Origin: Lingula anatina
Lineage: Eukaryota; Brachiopoda; Lingulata; Lingulida; Lingulidae
Direction: 5' to 3'
Assembly: GCF_001039355.2 (NCBI RefSeq)
Contig: NW_019774314.1
Span: 267,042-324,997 of the forward strand
Length of the DNA stretch: 57,956 nt
The notes under the pieces were generated by a model. The model worked only from the letters and a program-made list of their open reading frames with translations. It made no database searches and had not been told where the DNA came from. Shown in pieces: positions 34,991-48,300 of this stretch (position 1 is its first letter; each line of letters starts with the position of its first letter). The position numbers and the translations under genes are program-made.

Positions 34991-35555
34991 TGCCACTCCT
35001 ACCCTTTGGGCCAGGGTGTATTGGAAATTGACTGAAAGACGCATCAGGTAACAGCAGTAGGTCAGGCACACATAGAAACGGGCACGTGATACCAGAAATA
35101 ACCACATTTCTTATCATTTCTCTGTTAGTACTCGAGTGTTTTAAAAGAAATACATGGTCATTGATTTTGGTATTTTATATTTGACTTACGTAATCCACTT
35201 TCTATTTACATATGATGATATAATTATTTTGTTATATTTATAATTTGTTCCTTATGGCATCTTTCTGCTTTATCTACCTTGTCAACTTTAAAATCATGAT
35301 TTCCATAACAGGGTCTCCTGAAAGCTACCCAGTTCTCTGTGCTATTAATAATGTAAGCCCAATAAGGTTCTGATGAGGTGCTTACAGGCTGTTACTCCTT
35401 TAGATATAATTCTTTCATCCCAGTTACCAGTGATACGGTTCCATCCAGTCTTGCTCTGCTGTGTCCTGTAACTCTTTTTTAATTCCAATAACAAGTACTT
35501 TGAAATTTCTAACCCCTAAGGGGCCAAACAGCACCAAAACCAAGTGTTTGTGTGC

Positions 35556-35556
35556 A

Positions 35557-35590
<34 letters not shown>
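35556..35590. repeat. (GT)n microsatellite
   Basis: About 14 GT units after a GTTTGTGTGCATG lead-in. Confidence 0.9.
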
Positions 35591-35591
<1 letters not shown>

Positions 35592-36126
35592 ACACATTCG
35601 CAACCCAGAATAAGTTGCCCATACGACCCTGACTGTTCCATCATTCTATATTTTTATGCATAGAATGGTTCCTAAAGGGAATTATATATATATATATGAG
35701 TGTAAAGCTGGCCAGCATTGTGCCTAAACCTTGGGCATGTATTGCTCTGTATTTGTTTATTTTCCTCATCATTGTATTATTCCTTCACTGCTTGTAACCT
35801 AACTTTTTTTTTCTAGCTTTTTTTCAGTAAAAGAAGATGACTTTCGCAGGCTGTGCCATTTATTATGTAAATCAGGGATATATTTTATAAAGGTTTTGTA
35901 AGATTGGCATTAATTTAAAATTTTTAGACAAATACTTGGTCTACTTTAGTTGGAGATGGGTTCATTACAGGACAATGGTCATGGCGTCAGAATGGCCTGA
36001 ACGGAACATATTCTTCAGAAAACATGCCCAACTAACGATATCTTTATCCAAATACACAAATTAAAAGCTCATTTTGTAAATTTTGGGCTTTAAATAACGT
36101 CCTATTTGCTCGGTCTGGGAGTTAAT

Positions 36127-36205
36127 GAGCTACGTGGTCATGTGGTCCGATGACGACAATCGTGCCACCGGCGGAGCTGTCAAACTCAGCTGCATTGTCT
36201 ACCTG
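36127..36205 (+). other. Candidate 5' exon or small ORF upstream of timeless
   Basis: A local GC-richer patch contains a 27-codon ORF starting at 36127 (MSYVVMWSDDDNRATGGAVK). A donor-like CTACCT|GTAAGA at 36205 could end a 5' UTR exon that splices to the acceptor at 39394. The ORF would not be in frame with the timeless start, so it would then be an upstream ORF. Weak evidence. Confidence 0.22.
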
Positions 36206-38484
36206 TAAGATGACTTTTCTGGCTTCTGATAAAAGTTTATACTCAATTAAATTTCTTATCCGAGGGGTCTAAAATCTCGTGAAGCTGTGTAAAACCATTT
36301 CCCGTCTATTCAATTCTTTAACAAGCATTTTAGAATTATGCTGATCCCAAGTTGTATAAAACACTGCATTTGAATGACTTAAGGGTACTGTTGATTATTC
36401 CATATGAGGTCCATGTTATTTGTGAAATTCAATTTATTTTATTAAACCGCTGACACCCCGTCTTGCATACTTTTATTAAACTGAGGTAAACAATGCCTGT
36501 TACCTTTACAAGTCCTATCTTAATCATCCATCTAACTGGAACTTCCTTTGTCTTGTCTTTCGAGTATAGAACGCACTCTGTCTGGCGATATTTATCTCAG
36601 GTAAAAATCTACCTGTGTGTTAGTTTCAAAGAGCAGCTCCCGCAGACCTGGGGGTACTAGATAAAATCTGAACACCAGGTTTATTGAGGAGCTAGAGAAA
36701 CAAAGGAAGAATTTTTTTCCTGCAGAGCTTCATAGGAGTCTTAACACGGACTTGATCCAGCTTAGACCTCCAACTAACAGGGTAACATGGGCAATTTTCA
36801 CAAACAAATGATAAAACTATATTTCATTTAGCCTTCTTTTAAATAAATATACCGTTATGAGTAAATTAGAATATCTATTAAATCGCGAGAATATTTTTGA
36901 CTTAAATGATGATGTTATTATTAATGGAAATTAATAAAGCTACTGTATGTGGTTCATTTGCTGTGATTACGCTGCCCTTCATGTTTTGTGTTAGTCTACA
37001 TTTTGCTGTACGTGCTCGGAATTTTAAAAAATCTGTGCGTATAATTTTTGCAGGTCTGGTTACGCCCCTGTTATGTGATGAAAGTTTAAATATGGCAATT
37101 TGTTCCTTTGCTTATTTAAATAGAATTGCAGTGTAAAATTTTCAACAAGATGTTGGTGCAATAGCCCTTCACTCTTTGTGGATATTTCCCCCGTCAAAGT
37201 TTAAAATTATCTTTCAATCTTTACTCTTTCAAGGGCAGTATAAAGTTATCTGACATATTTTCGTGAAAACTAAATGACAAGCCAAGTGTCTCAAGTGTTT
37301 TCATTAATATTCCCCTCTTTTTTCTGTTTTTCCTCAACACGTTTTCTTCCACGGAAGAAATGCCTGGGCATACACATGCTTCAAGATACCCTGAGAGCAA
37401 TTACTTTTATTAATGTTCGTGACCGTGTTTGAACTCAATTGTTAAAAATATTGATATTTAACGTCATTTACCAATACCAATAATATTACCCCATGAAATA
37501 AATGAGATATATTGAAAAATATGAAAGCCCACCAAGACGAGTTTGATACCTGTTATTACCTGGCTTGGGAAGTGCAGCGGTGCATAATTAACAGGTTTTA
37601 TTTTTAACAAGCTCTTGGTCAACTACAATGCATTTAAAATGCATCAGCAATTAGTAAGCTTGCCAACTGATGACAGTTAATCTGAAAGACTATCAGCTTT
37701 TGATATGATCTAAACCACCTGAGGTGACCATGATCTCATCGCATCGCAACTATTGTCACCGAAGTTACTAAGTCACGGAAGACCGTCACAGACAAAGAAA
37801 AGATTGTGAACGAGTGCTGCAATTTTGGTGAATCCCAAGGCAACACACTGAGGCATAACGAAAATTGCTCAACTCCGTTCAACACAACTTTCCTAAACTT
37901 CTCTGTCTGTATGCACTTCAGCTCAGTTGAGTCTTATAAATATATGTAGACCTTTATCCTCATTGTCGTCACAGTACCACGTGACCCAGATCTGTTGCTT
38001 CATTTATGCATATTGAGGTGAGGTTTACTAAAACGCTTTTTGTCTACTAATAGATTGTTTTTATAATTTTTAAATGGCGGGGATTGATTAAAACATAACT
38101 GTAGTGTATAGATTAAGTGCTGGATCTTCAGAATTCGAGAAATGGATTTTTATATGACTATTGTCCTTTAAGTACATTTGAATAAGAGAAAATATTGGTA
38201 AGAAGTATATAAGGCATGTCTTTCTGGACAACTACTGGACAAAGATTGGTCAAATTAGCCCAAAAATGTTGGCATAAAAGCTGAAAACATCCGGCTTGAT
38301 TCATTATTTAATCCTTTAAGGGAAATAATGAAGTTAGCAGCAGGTAAGACGGATTGTACTAGCTGTGGGAATGGCACAATCTTGTCTCAACAATAGTGGA
38401 AGCCTAGATTGTGATAGGTGTGACACCGGGCAGGACTTGCCTCATTCTTGTTGTCACTTTAAACCATTAGTTGAGCTGAGGATT
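36206..38484. other. No gene seen
   Basis: AT-rich sequence upstream of timeless without supportable exons or clear repeats. Confidence 0.4.
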
Positions 38485-38712
38485 ACACCCCATTTCCATA
38501 GATTTTTAGATCGATCTATCCCTGTGGGGAGTCTCACTAGATTACTGTCAGCTTGACCGGCTTAAGCGTCTGTCCCGCCTACTAAAAGCTGTATGGGGGT
38601 AATTAACTATGGTGCCCGCTCGGCTTACTGCAATTTAGCGTGAACCCCCAGGGAGTTAGGTCGATCTTAAACTTAATCTTTAGATCGATCTAAATCTCTG
38701 GGAAAGCACCCT
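38485..38712. mobile_element. MITE, AGATCGATCT family
   Basis: Full-length relative of the element at 7450. The left end reads CCCCATTTCCATAGATTTTT and the right end holds TTTAGATCGATCTAAATCTC. It carries a few insertions near the right end and lies 0.7 kb upstream of the first timeless coding exon. Confidence 0.7.
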
Positions 38713-39394
38713 TAGATGCAAACTTGAGCTAAAAGAAAATGTGTTTGGATGGAAAGCTGGCAAAATCTGATGTATTATGCCTGAAAACTACACAGTCTGT
38801 ATAAAATGGCCCATTTCGTGTACATTATATTTTAAGTCTTAATCCACTCACCATGTTTTTTTTTTTTCATTTTGCTTTTGTATATGCCTTGTGCCCTTTT
38901 GAAACGGCCAGCTGTTATTTTTGTTGCAACATGTCTAAGTTATGTTCTGGATTATGATTTGAAAATCTTCATCAGTGCTAGAGTTCTTGTCTGTTTTTCT
39001 GTCCATTTGTTCATACAACACAACTGTTTGTCTTCCAACACAACTTTTGATTGTGCATACTTTGATCATTAGGTCTATCTAGCAGTAATTGCTGTTAATT
39101 GATAAATTTGAACAACGCTGCATTAACTACGTAAATGGGGTATGTTATCAATATATGGAATCAATATAAATCTTTTTATTTACATTGTTCACTTGTTTCT
39201 GTACTTAGACTCGGACGTGTTAATTAAAGGATACTATGGGTCATGTGACTCATGATAAGTTCTCAAGTAATTACCCAATCACAAACTACATAGATATCAC
39301 ACTTTCACATTGCAAATATGTCTTATTATATGCAAGTCATTTTTTTTTGCAAATTAACTTTTCTGCTTTTCTAAGAGTTGTCTGGCTGTTTCAG

Positions 39395-42300
39395 GACAGG
39401 GATTAAAAAGACCACAGCATGGAGTTCTGTGTTATGGACATGGGCCTCCATGGCCTGACGAGTAACATCGGGGCCCTGGTCGGGGAGGACTTCTACGAGG
39501 TGGCAGACAGTTGTGAAGGTCAGTTTGTTCTTGGTTTGTGTTTAATAATAATAATAATTATAATTATAATAATAATTATTAATAATTTATTCAGCTAAAC
39601 CATTTTTTAAATATTATATTGATTCTAAGCAATTTTTTTCAGAATTTGTGTATCAGATTAATTGGATGTTTATATGGACCTCTGAAAGTTTAAACTCCAT
39701 AACTCTTTGTACCTCGGTATATTAACATGCATATTGATGGCTTGCTATTTTGGCCTCTCACCTTTAGCCTATGATCTTTTACCTCCAGCCTTTGGCTGCA
39801 TTTACAACCAGTTGATCCAGAGACAAACAGAACTGTGCATCAAATATGGCCTATACTCACTTGAAAGCCTGCTGCATAATCCCCTTATAGACACTGAATA
39901 GATTCCTGGTGGGGATTATGTGCCATCATTCAAGTGGGCTGGTCATATTTGGTCCACGCATCTGTAAGACTGCATTCCCACAGATGTAGATTGATCCATT
40001 TGGATCGACCTAACTCCCTGGGGGTTCATGCTAAATTGCTGTCAGCCGAGCACGTACGAAAGTTAATTCAAGTGGCTGCCCTCAAGGCCTGTTGTTTTGT
40101 TGGATCCAGTTTTTTAGGCTTTATAAGCCATAAAATGTGTAGAAAAAGAAGTTCTTTATGACAGAACATCTTAAAGTTCTTGTTATTTATTGAATAAAGG
40201 AGATCAAGGCTGAATTAATATATATATTAGTATATATATTTTATAGAAGTGCTGCATATAGGTACAGTTTTATTTTTGTACCACCAGCGTAGGCTGGTAC
40301 ACATGGTTTTAGTCCGACCCCCCTGTTCCGCCGGCTCCGCTGCCATGTCATCGTTACTGCTTCTCCTCCTAGACTACAAGGGCCTCCGTACCCATCTCTT
40401 GGACTTAGGTCACCTATAATCTCAACTCGTTCCACGTAAAATTTGGGCTTTGTCGGTATTGGGGTCTAGGTGTGGCACTCATTGCAATGCACCCTTGTCC
40501 AAAAATGGCATATTTAAATGCTAATTATCTACCCTATGGAAGGAATTATGGGAAAAATTTCTACAGACAGCTTTCTGAAAGTCGTGTGTAGATTTCAAAT
40601 ATGCCCTTGGATTTGACCTTTGACCTTTATACATTCACATCAAAATAAAAAACAAAATGCTACAAAATATATTAAACAAAATATACTGAGCAACAGGCAG
40701 AGTTACAAAATATCTGCAAACTTACATTACTCTGAGCCATATTTTAGCTCAGGAGGTGTCACTTCTCTCCATTCAGATTCATTAGCACCATTGTATGCAC
40801 TAGTAGTGTATGCATTCGTATTTTCCACCGAAATATTTAGTACCTCATTAACAGAACAATAGTATGAAAAATCTAGTTCATTTATTGCCATCTGCCAGTT
40901 TTTGTATGCATCCAGGCAGTTCACAGAAAAACTCCTCGTTCACCTCCCGAAGATCATTTCTCCACTGATTTCTTCCAGAATATTCACTGCTACTATCTAC
41001 TTTACTTTCAGATTCTGTCTTTGTAGTACTATTTAAAGAAACTTCGCTTAAATACTTGCTGTTCGACTCGTTTACATTCATAAATATTGAAAATTCAGAG
41101 TTAGGGCTGTTGTCAAAAATTCTGGGTTTCCTCTTGTGTGTTTTCCTTCTGAGACCCTAAAAAAGTTAAACTTATGTTTTATATTATGAATGTATATTAT
41201 GAAGAAAAAAGTAAAAAATGGAAACCATACCAATAGTTCAAGTGTTACAAGGTGTAGGGTGCACATGGACTGGAGAGGAAGAGCAAATGTTAAGACTCAG
41301 GATGGAATTTGACCTTTTTTTGCCTTCCTAATTAAAATTAATCTCTCTAATTTTGCTTTGACATTTAGTTGCAACATGTTACAGTTGACATTTACATACG
41401 AAATGCCAACTGCCTCATAAATAAGCCCCAGTACACATGTTCTTAAAAAGGTTTGAAGCACTCATGATAGATTGCAGAAGTGAGTAACACAACCACTGAC
41501 TAGATTATGTCAACGGGTAGCCATCACACTTCCCCACATTGTAAAGAATAGCTCATCCTTAGGGACCACATTCCCCTGATAACTGTGATTGTCACAGTGC
41601 TGGGTCCTCTATGTAGAGTTATTGAAACAATCTTTATAAAAACAGCATTAAAAATTATGAATGGAAAATGCTTGATGTAAAAAAAAGTCATCCATCCCCG
41701 ACCCCCATGTACACATTAATTATGACTAGCTCATGAACATCCCTGATGATAGGTCTGTCAATTCTGGAAGTTTGAATTACTGTACTCTTATGGTCTAGGA
41801 AGTGTTAGGAGAAATCAAAATGCTAAAACAATTTAGAATCACCCACCCCCAGGGACAACTCAACCCCCCAGCACCCTAAAATTCCAAAGTGCCCATGTAC
41901 ATCCCTGATGACATGTCTATCAATTCAGGAAGTTTCTCCTTCTCAATATCTTATAATGGTCAAGGAGGAGATAGCAAAAATTATTTTAAAACCAACAACA
42001 CTTTCAGGCTTGCAGAGTTTATTTAAGAAAATGAATAAACGACTAACTACAGGGCTCAACATTAACTTTTTTGGCCACTTACCCTGGGGGGCAAGTGGCA
42101 AAAATTTTCACTTGCCCCCTCAGATTCTTACTTGCCCTCCTTTTCAACGGGAATTTCAGGCTTTTGATCAATGTTAAATGAATTCAGTTATCTAACCATT
42201 TTCATGTTGTTGTTTGTCACAGTTGCATTCAGTGACTTCAGTTCATATTATTAAAAGTCAAACTGTGGATAATGAATACTTTATTACAATGTACAACAGC

Positions 42301-45300
42301 ATGATCCTACATCATCGTGAAATATTAAATTTTTTTGCAGCTGAAACTAAATGCTAAAAAATATATCAATAAAATATGAATGAAATCATTCAATGACACT
42401 CACTTCAAGAATTGCTAATATTCATCATTCTTTGCACATTATACACTAGTAAACAATGAAGAAAATGTACACCAGACAAGAAATAAACATGCAATTACTA
42501 GATATTAGGATTTTTTGCAGGTGAAATTATATGATATAAAATTATATAAAATTATATTCTATTATATCAATAGAATGTGAATGAAATCATTCAATGACAT
42601 TCATTTCAAAAATTGCTAATATTCATCATTCATTGCAAATCATACACTACATATTACACTAAAAGTAAACAATGAAAAAAAATATACACCAGACTAGAAA
42701 TAACCACATTCATTTCAAGCTAAATATGAGTCTCTTTATCTGACACTGTAACTACTCATTAGCAATGAGGTAGTTGGGCAGGGCATCTCTATTCTCAGCT
42801 TGGGGAGCAGCAAACTGTCAATGGGGCCTTGGCCACCGACCACACTCACAGCAGCATTGGCAGCAAGCAAATGCTTGGGATACTCGAAGTGAACCTGAAA
42901 ACACAGGATATTTATTCAATTATTTAATATTACTATATTAAATTGAAATTCGTTGATGTAGGATTGTAGCAATGTTACTAGTACTTAACTAAATAAATAT
43001 GCACTGCACTCAACACCCTCCCCCCCCTCCCCCCCCAAAGGACCACGTTTTCGGTAGTTGTGTGTCAGGCTAGTTTATAACATGAGTTATGATTTAATAG
43101 TCCCTAGTAGAGGAGGGGGGTTCTAGTCAACTTAAAATAGTGAAAATCAAGGGATTAGATCTACCTATAAATTGTAAAATGAATGAATGTTTTTCATTAT
43201 TTCCTATATCAGAGCAAATATCCTGAATAAAGTCTTCTTTTTTTAGCGAATCTTTGAAATTATTTCTGTCATGACCGCAAAAATAAGAAAATAGTGTTCC
43301 TTGCTTTTTCGACGTCCTTGCCGCGTCTGCTCTGCAGCCATGCGCCATGCATGCAGTAGTAATGTATAATCACTTTACACCGATACTACCGGAAGTGAAT
43401 TCCTAGTGCGTCTTACATAGACTGGATATCAAAGAGGAAGAAGCGCCGGTAGCGAGAGCGCCTGCTCCCTTAGCGCGTCTTCCTCGCTAGCTGCCAAAGC
43501 TCGAACTGCCAAGTTTAAAAAGACTCATGTGGCTGTTGTCGGCTAACAGCCTTAAATTTGATAGGCTCCCACGCGACTATTCTGATGTTGAGCCACGTCC
43601 CATGATGGGGACCGCGAGTGGCGCGCCCTCCAGTGGTGGTTTTAAATAACTTTCCGTTAAACGAAAAGAGTACTTAAAACCAACAACACTTTCGGGCTTG
43701 CAGAGTTTATTTAAGAAATAAATAAACGACAATTGGAATATATATAGAATATAGATTCTTTTAAAGGAAAAAGGTTGACACAATAGAAAATAACTGTATA
43801 TAAAAACCTACTGATGATGAAACGACTATACCCCAACCCAAAGTAGTTATAAACTAAAGTCTGAAACAGTTTATTACGGGTAGTTACCCGGAACGGCCTA
43901 AGTTTGTTTGATGGCCTTGTGCATAGTGTCATATTTCATATCAGGGGTGGGCTTAATATATTCAAAAACAGCGTCAACATACAGATGCATGGGCTCGTAG
44001 AATGTTATCCCGCCTATCCCTACATCCCTTAAGCTTCTGACCCGCCTACTAAAAGCTGTAAGGGGGTAATTAACTACCGTGCGCGCTCGGCTGACAGCAA
44101 TTTAGCGTTAACCCCCAGGGAGTTAGGTCGATCTAGATGGATCTAGATGGATCTAACTAAATCTTTGGGAATGCAGTCTTAGATTTGGAAGCAGTAAAAG
44201 AAAGCTAAAGCAGTATATCCTGACCTTGATTAAAAATTCATCCGAGATTCACTTGGTTATGCTTTGCAGGGAGCCATTGTTGTTTTCTGACTGAAGATTT
44301 AATATGAATTGATAGATGTCGCTACTTCATGAAATGAAATGATGATATCAGTATTTTATTTGTATGGAAGTCAAATGTATAATAAGAACATGAATAATTA
44401 AGATGTCATACGTCATAAAGAAGGAAATTATAATTATGCTTCTTGAAAATGAAAATTAAAAATTTTTTATTCATTTTATGGAAATGTTATATTTCTAAAC
44501 CTAACTTTATAGGCCTCAGATGCCAAACATTTAAACAAAAGGCTACATTGTGAAATAAGTTACAATGGTAAAATTAAAATGAAATTTTATTGGGCCCTAC
44601 ATCTCAAATTCTTAATATATATCTAACTGAATAATGTTTATGGTAATAACTTAAGTAGTTAAAATTAATATTCCCCCTCCCCTCCTGACATGTCTGTATC
44701 TCGCTGTCTGCCTGGTGAAAGATTCATATGAAGACCTATGAAGGTTGACACTGATTAGCTGTGACTTTGTAGAGATTCTTTGAGATCTAACATATGCAGT
44801 GGGGAATTGATTTCTTTTTTGTTTATTTTAAGATGATTCAAACAGGTTTTTCTTCAGGATTGTTATTGTTATGAAGATGCCAACATGCGTCACTGGGTGT
44901 TTTTGCAGGTTTTTTTTTTGTGTCATATAAATTTAATTAATCAGGTGTTGTCGTCAGATTTTGGCCAACCGCCACCCAACAGGGGCCTAATCCTACAAAC
45001 TAAGCAAACAGTTTACAGTTTCATTCTAAACCTCCATTTCCAAAAAATGCATACTATATTTTGTATTTTCTAAAGAAAAAGACGATCAAGGATCCAGATT
45101 TGATTTATTAGTGCTTAAATTGTTCTGATTGAAAACCATCATGAATGGTACTGGTCGGCAGCTGAATGAGATTCTTGGAATAATGAGAACCATCTCTGGG
45201 ATACACATGATGGTGATGATGGTGAAATTGTCCCATGTTTATGAAATTCTGGAAGCCAATATATAGCTGGGACAATTTACAGTAAATTGTTTATAATATT

Positions 45301-48300
45301 TGTTCAAATCAAATACATTTGAAATTTGACCTTTGAGGCTGCTTTACCTCTGGAGCCCTTTGACATTTGGTGACCTGCTTTTCTTGCCAATATTAAGTTT
45401 TGGTTTTAATTGCCCAATCCGCTGGAGTTATGTTATAACCAAAAAGTCAATGTTATACCCCCCCCCCCCCGAAAAAATGATGGTAATCATTGCAAGTTTG
45501 CAGCCATATAAAAGACTAGTACCTGAACAAAGCATGCCATCAGCACATCATCACTATTGCATAATTTCTAAATTTACTCTGCAAGCCATGTCAAAAGTCT
45601 CTGCATTTTAGGACCCCCAAAAATTTTTTTTTTATGACTAATAATCATCATGAAGCCAGGAAATAAGAACCCACTATTTGAGTTGACAGCAATTAATATT
45701 GTTTTGGCAATTAATGAAATACAGGGGGGAGGGATGGTTGACAGGTGTGATATAGGTCATTTTTGTTGCAAGGAATACCTGAAAAATGTACCTGTTGGCC
45801 TGCATTTGTTTTTCTTCCTTTTTAACAGAATCGGCTATTTTGTTTGTTTTAATTTTATTTTGAAAAGACTCCCCCTTCCCTCTCTTTTTGTATTGAAATC
45901 CAAGGTTATCAGTTTAATTTGTTCAGATTCTTTGATTGATTTGGGTTTGATGTCATGTGCCTTGTCAAGTTTTAAAACATGGCATTGGGGTTTTCTTATG
46001 CATATGCACAAATTTTTTTTAAGATAGGCATGTTTCCCCCCAAAAAATATTGGTTCTAATATGATGCAGTTTGACAAATACATCTTTAGTAGGGCTTAAG
46101 GCATTAAGGACTAGATTGAGGCATGGAATACGCATGCTCGTCTTTTCATAAAATATTTTTGAGGATTCCAAATCCTTCCTGATTATTCCACCAATTGTGG
46201 TAGTGTTATTAAAAGCTGATTGCTCAGTCAGAGGGTTTATAATATTACATCAATGCTGCCACTTGAAATTAGGCATGGCACTTGTGGATTGAAATGATTT
46301 CTTACTGCTGTTAATGTAATACACACAGCACAGGGTAGTTAAGCTTAATTAGGGATTAACTCATTCTGTGATATTAAGGTCATGCAGCTAGTTGATTGAA
46401 GTCAAATATACTATTCAGATCAGTACGGTTTGATCAGTTATAGAAACTACATCAGAACTGTAGTGCCAGGACTTCAGTACAGAAGCAGACTGCTTCACTA
46501 CATTTGTTGAGAATCGTGGGAACTGCAGTTTTTTTTTCACACAGAAAGTTAATAAGTTACTGACTATATTTTTCGCTCACTCAGCTGTCTTTCTTGTTCA
46601 CAAACACAACGATGGGCAATGGCAATCGAAGGCGTTTGAGGAAGTCGAAGAAAAGCTCACGGGAAAATCAGGCACAAAAAGGAAAGAAGCAATCAAAACA
46701 GGAAATAGAGGACAGAGCGTGTCACAACAGTTTTGAAGAACATGAAGAGGGACCAAGTGGAGCAGGGCAGGACCACTCTTCTTCGTCAAAGGGGAAATCC
46801 AGGAGGTCTTTGGGAAAGGCAATAGATGCTTCACAGGAGAGAGAGAAAAACGATGACTGGGGTGACATGTCGATGGCTGGGGTTGAGAAGCATGACGCAG
46901 GTGAGATAGACAGTAGCGGGTGCCGGCAGAGATTTGAGGAAATGTTTGATAAAGTCACCTCGCAGCATCAGATTAATGAAAAAGCTGGGGATGATGGTTT
47001 CGGTTTTGAGCTCATTAAGGACAATGTTGGTCATCATGAAGATGACTCCGATTCTCAGGGTACCATAGACAGCATACAAGATGAAATTAATTACCACTCT
47101 CAGGGTAAGGGGTGCACCGAGCAAATCGACGTTGAGTGCTGCTACTGGGAGGTTAGTAAGGAAAAACCATGGGACTCCCTCAGTTCTCAAGTTTATACAG
47201 AAGAGAAGGGCCTCGTCCCCGGTTGTGGCATCAATGGTGGGTCGCAGTTGAATGGAGGCCATGTCAGTCAGAGGTCAAACTCTGAGAAACAACTCGAAGA
47301 TTCTCAAAAAACTGGGTGGTCAAGAAGGCCATTCAAGGAAGAGTTTTCCATACGAGGTAGGTGCTGTTGATGGAAATAACTTGAAGAGGTAAAAAAATGG
47401 CAAGGAAAAGTGAAGCCCATACTCTCATCAAAGGTATAGGAAGCCTTAAGCCTAAGATAGATGGACGTTTAGACTGGCCCTTATGTTATTTCAGTTTGAA
47501 ATTATTTATGTTGAAGTTGACAAAGGGGACCCTAGGGTAACAATTATGGTATTGACATATATTTTTGGTTATGATGCCATCTCCCAAAAAATTTAAAGCT
47601 TGCCTTATTGAGACTTCTGTCATCGATTGGTATAGTTTGTAGGTGAAAGACATCAGTGTTTGTAAAGGTGTGTTTTATTTTTATGAAAATTCGCGAATGA
47701 TCTCCCTGTGACGATCTTATATGAAGATATGCCGTGAGCGGGGGAAGGCGGGTTAAAGATAAAATGAAAAATATATATATTATTTATAAAATTCAAAGGG
47801 GGAGGGGGGTTGAAATAATGATTTCCCACTGACGATCTTCCACAAACAAAGTTCCCTTGAACTAATATGAAAAGTGCATTTTATTCTTGCTTACATCGCG
47901 AACGATCTCCTGCTGAAGATATGAAGATTGCCTTTTCGTCTCTCTCGAATCACATTGCGAACAATCTCCATGTACGAGCCAGGTAATCGTTAAATGGTCC
48001 TAAATTGCACAATGGACATGAATAGAAGTGACGGGTACATTTCCCTTCGAGATAATATCTTGATTTTTTCAGTGTTCTCCTCATTTAAGACAGCCACCGA
48101 TAACAATAACGGCGTTACAACTGACAGAGCCACGGCCTGTGACTTCTATTTACTGGCTTGATAACGCACCTTGAGCCAGGTAATAGTAATAAAACTAAAG
48201 GCAAAAGGCCGACGTTCCCGCATTTGAGAACAGAAATTCACATGTAAACTATCTATATTGTGAGTAGCCGCTCGTATGGGCGCACTATTGTTTCTATCTC

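Larger units (their letters stand above)
41986..43730. repeat. Direct repeat of 57-58 bp flanking a 1.6-kb block
   Basis: 41986-42043 and 43674-43730 share TTAAAACCAACAACACTTTC, (A/G)GGCTTGCAGAGTTTATTTA and AAACGAC with about two differences. They are in the same orientation and flank the block containing the possible minus-strand gene. They could be remnants of a retroelement or of a duplication. Confidence 0.7.

Noticed and set aside
41986-43730. Intact LTR retrotransposon between the two direct repeats
   Set aside because: The repeats are only 57 bp, lack clear TG...CA ends, and no gag or pol motif lies between them.
46598-47262. Minus-strand ORFs of 78-143 codons
   Set aside because: Shadows of the long plus-strand ORF starting at 46612; they lack start context and sensible composition.
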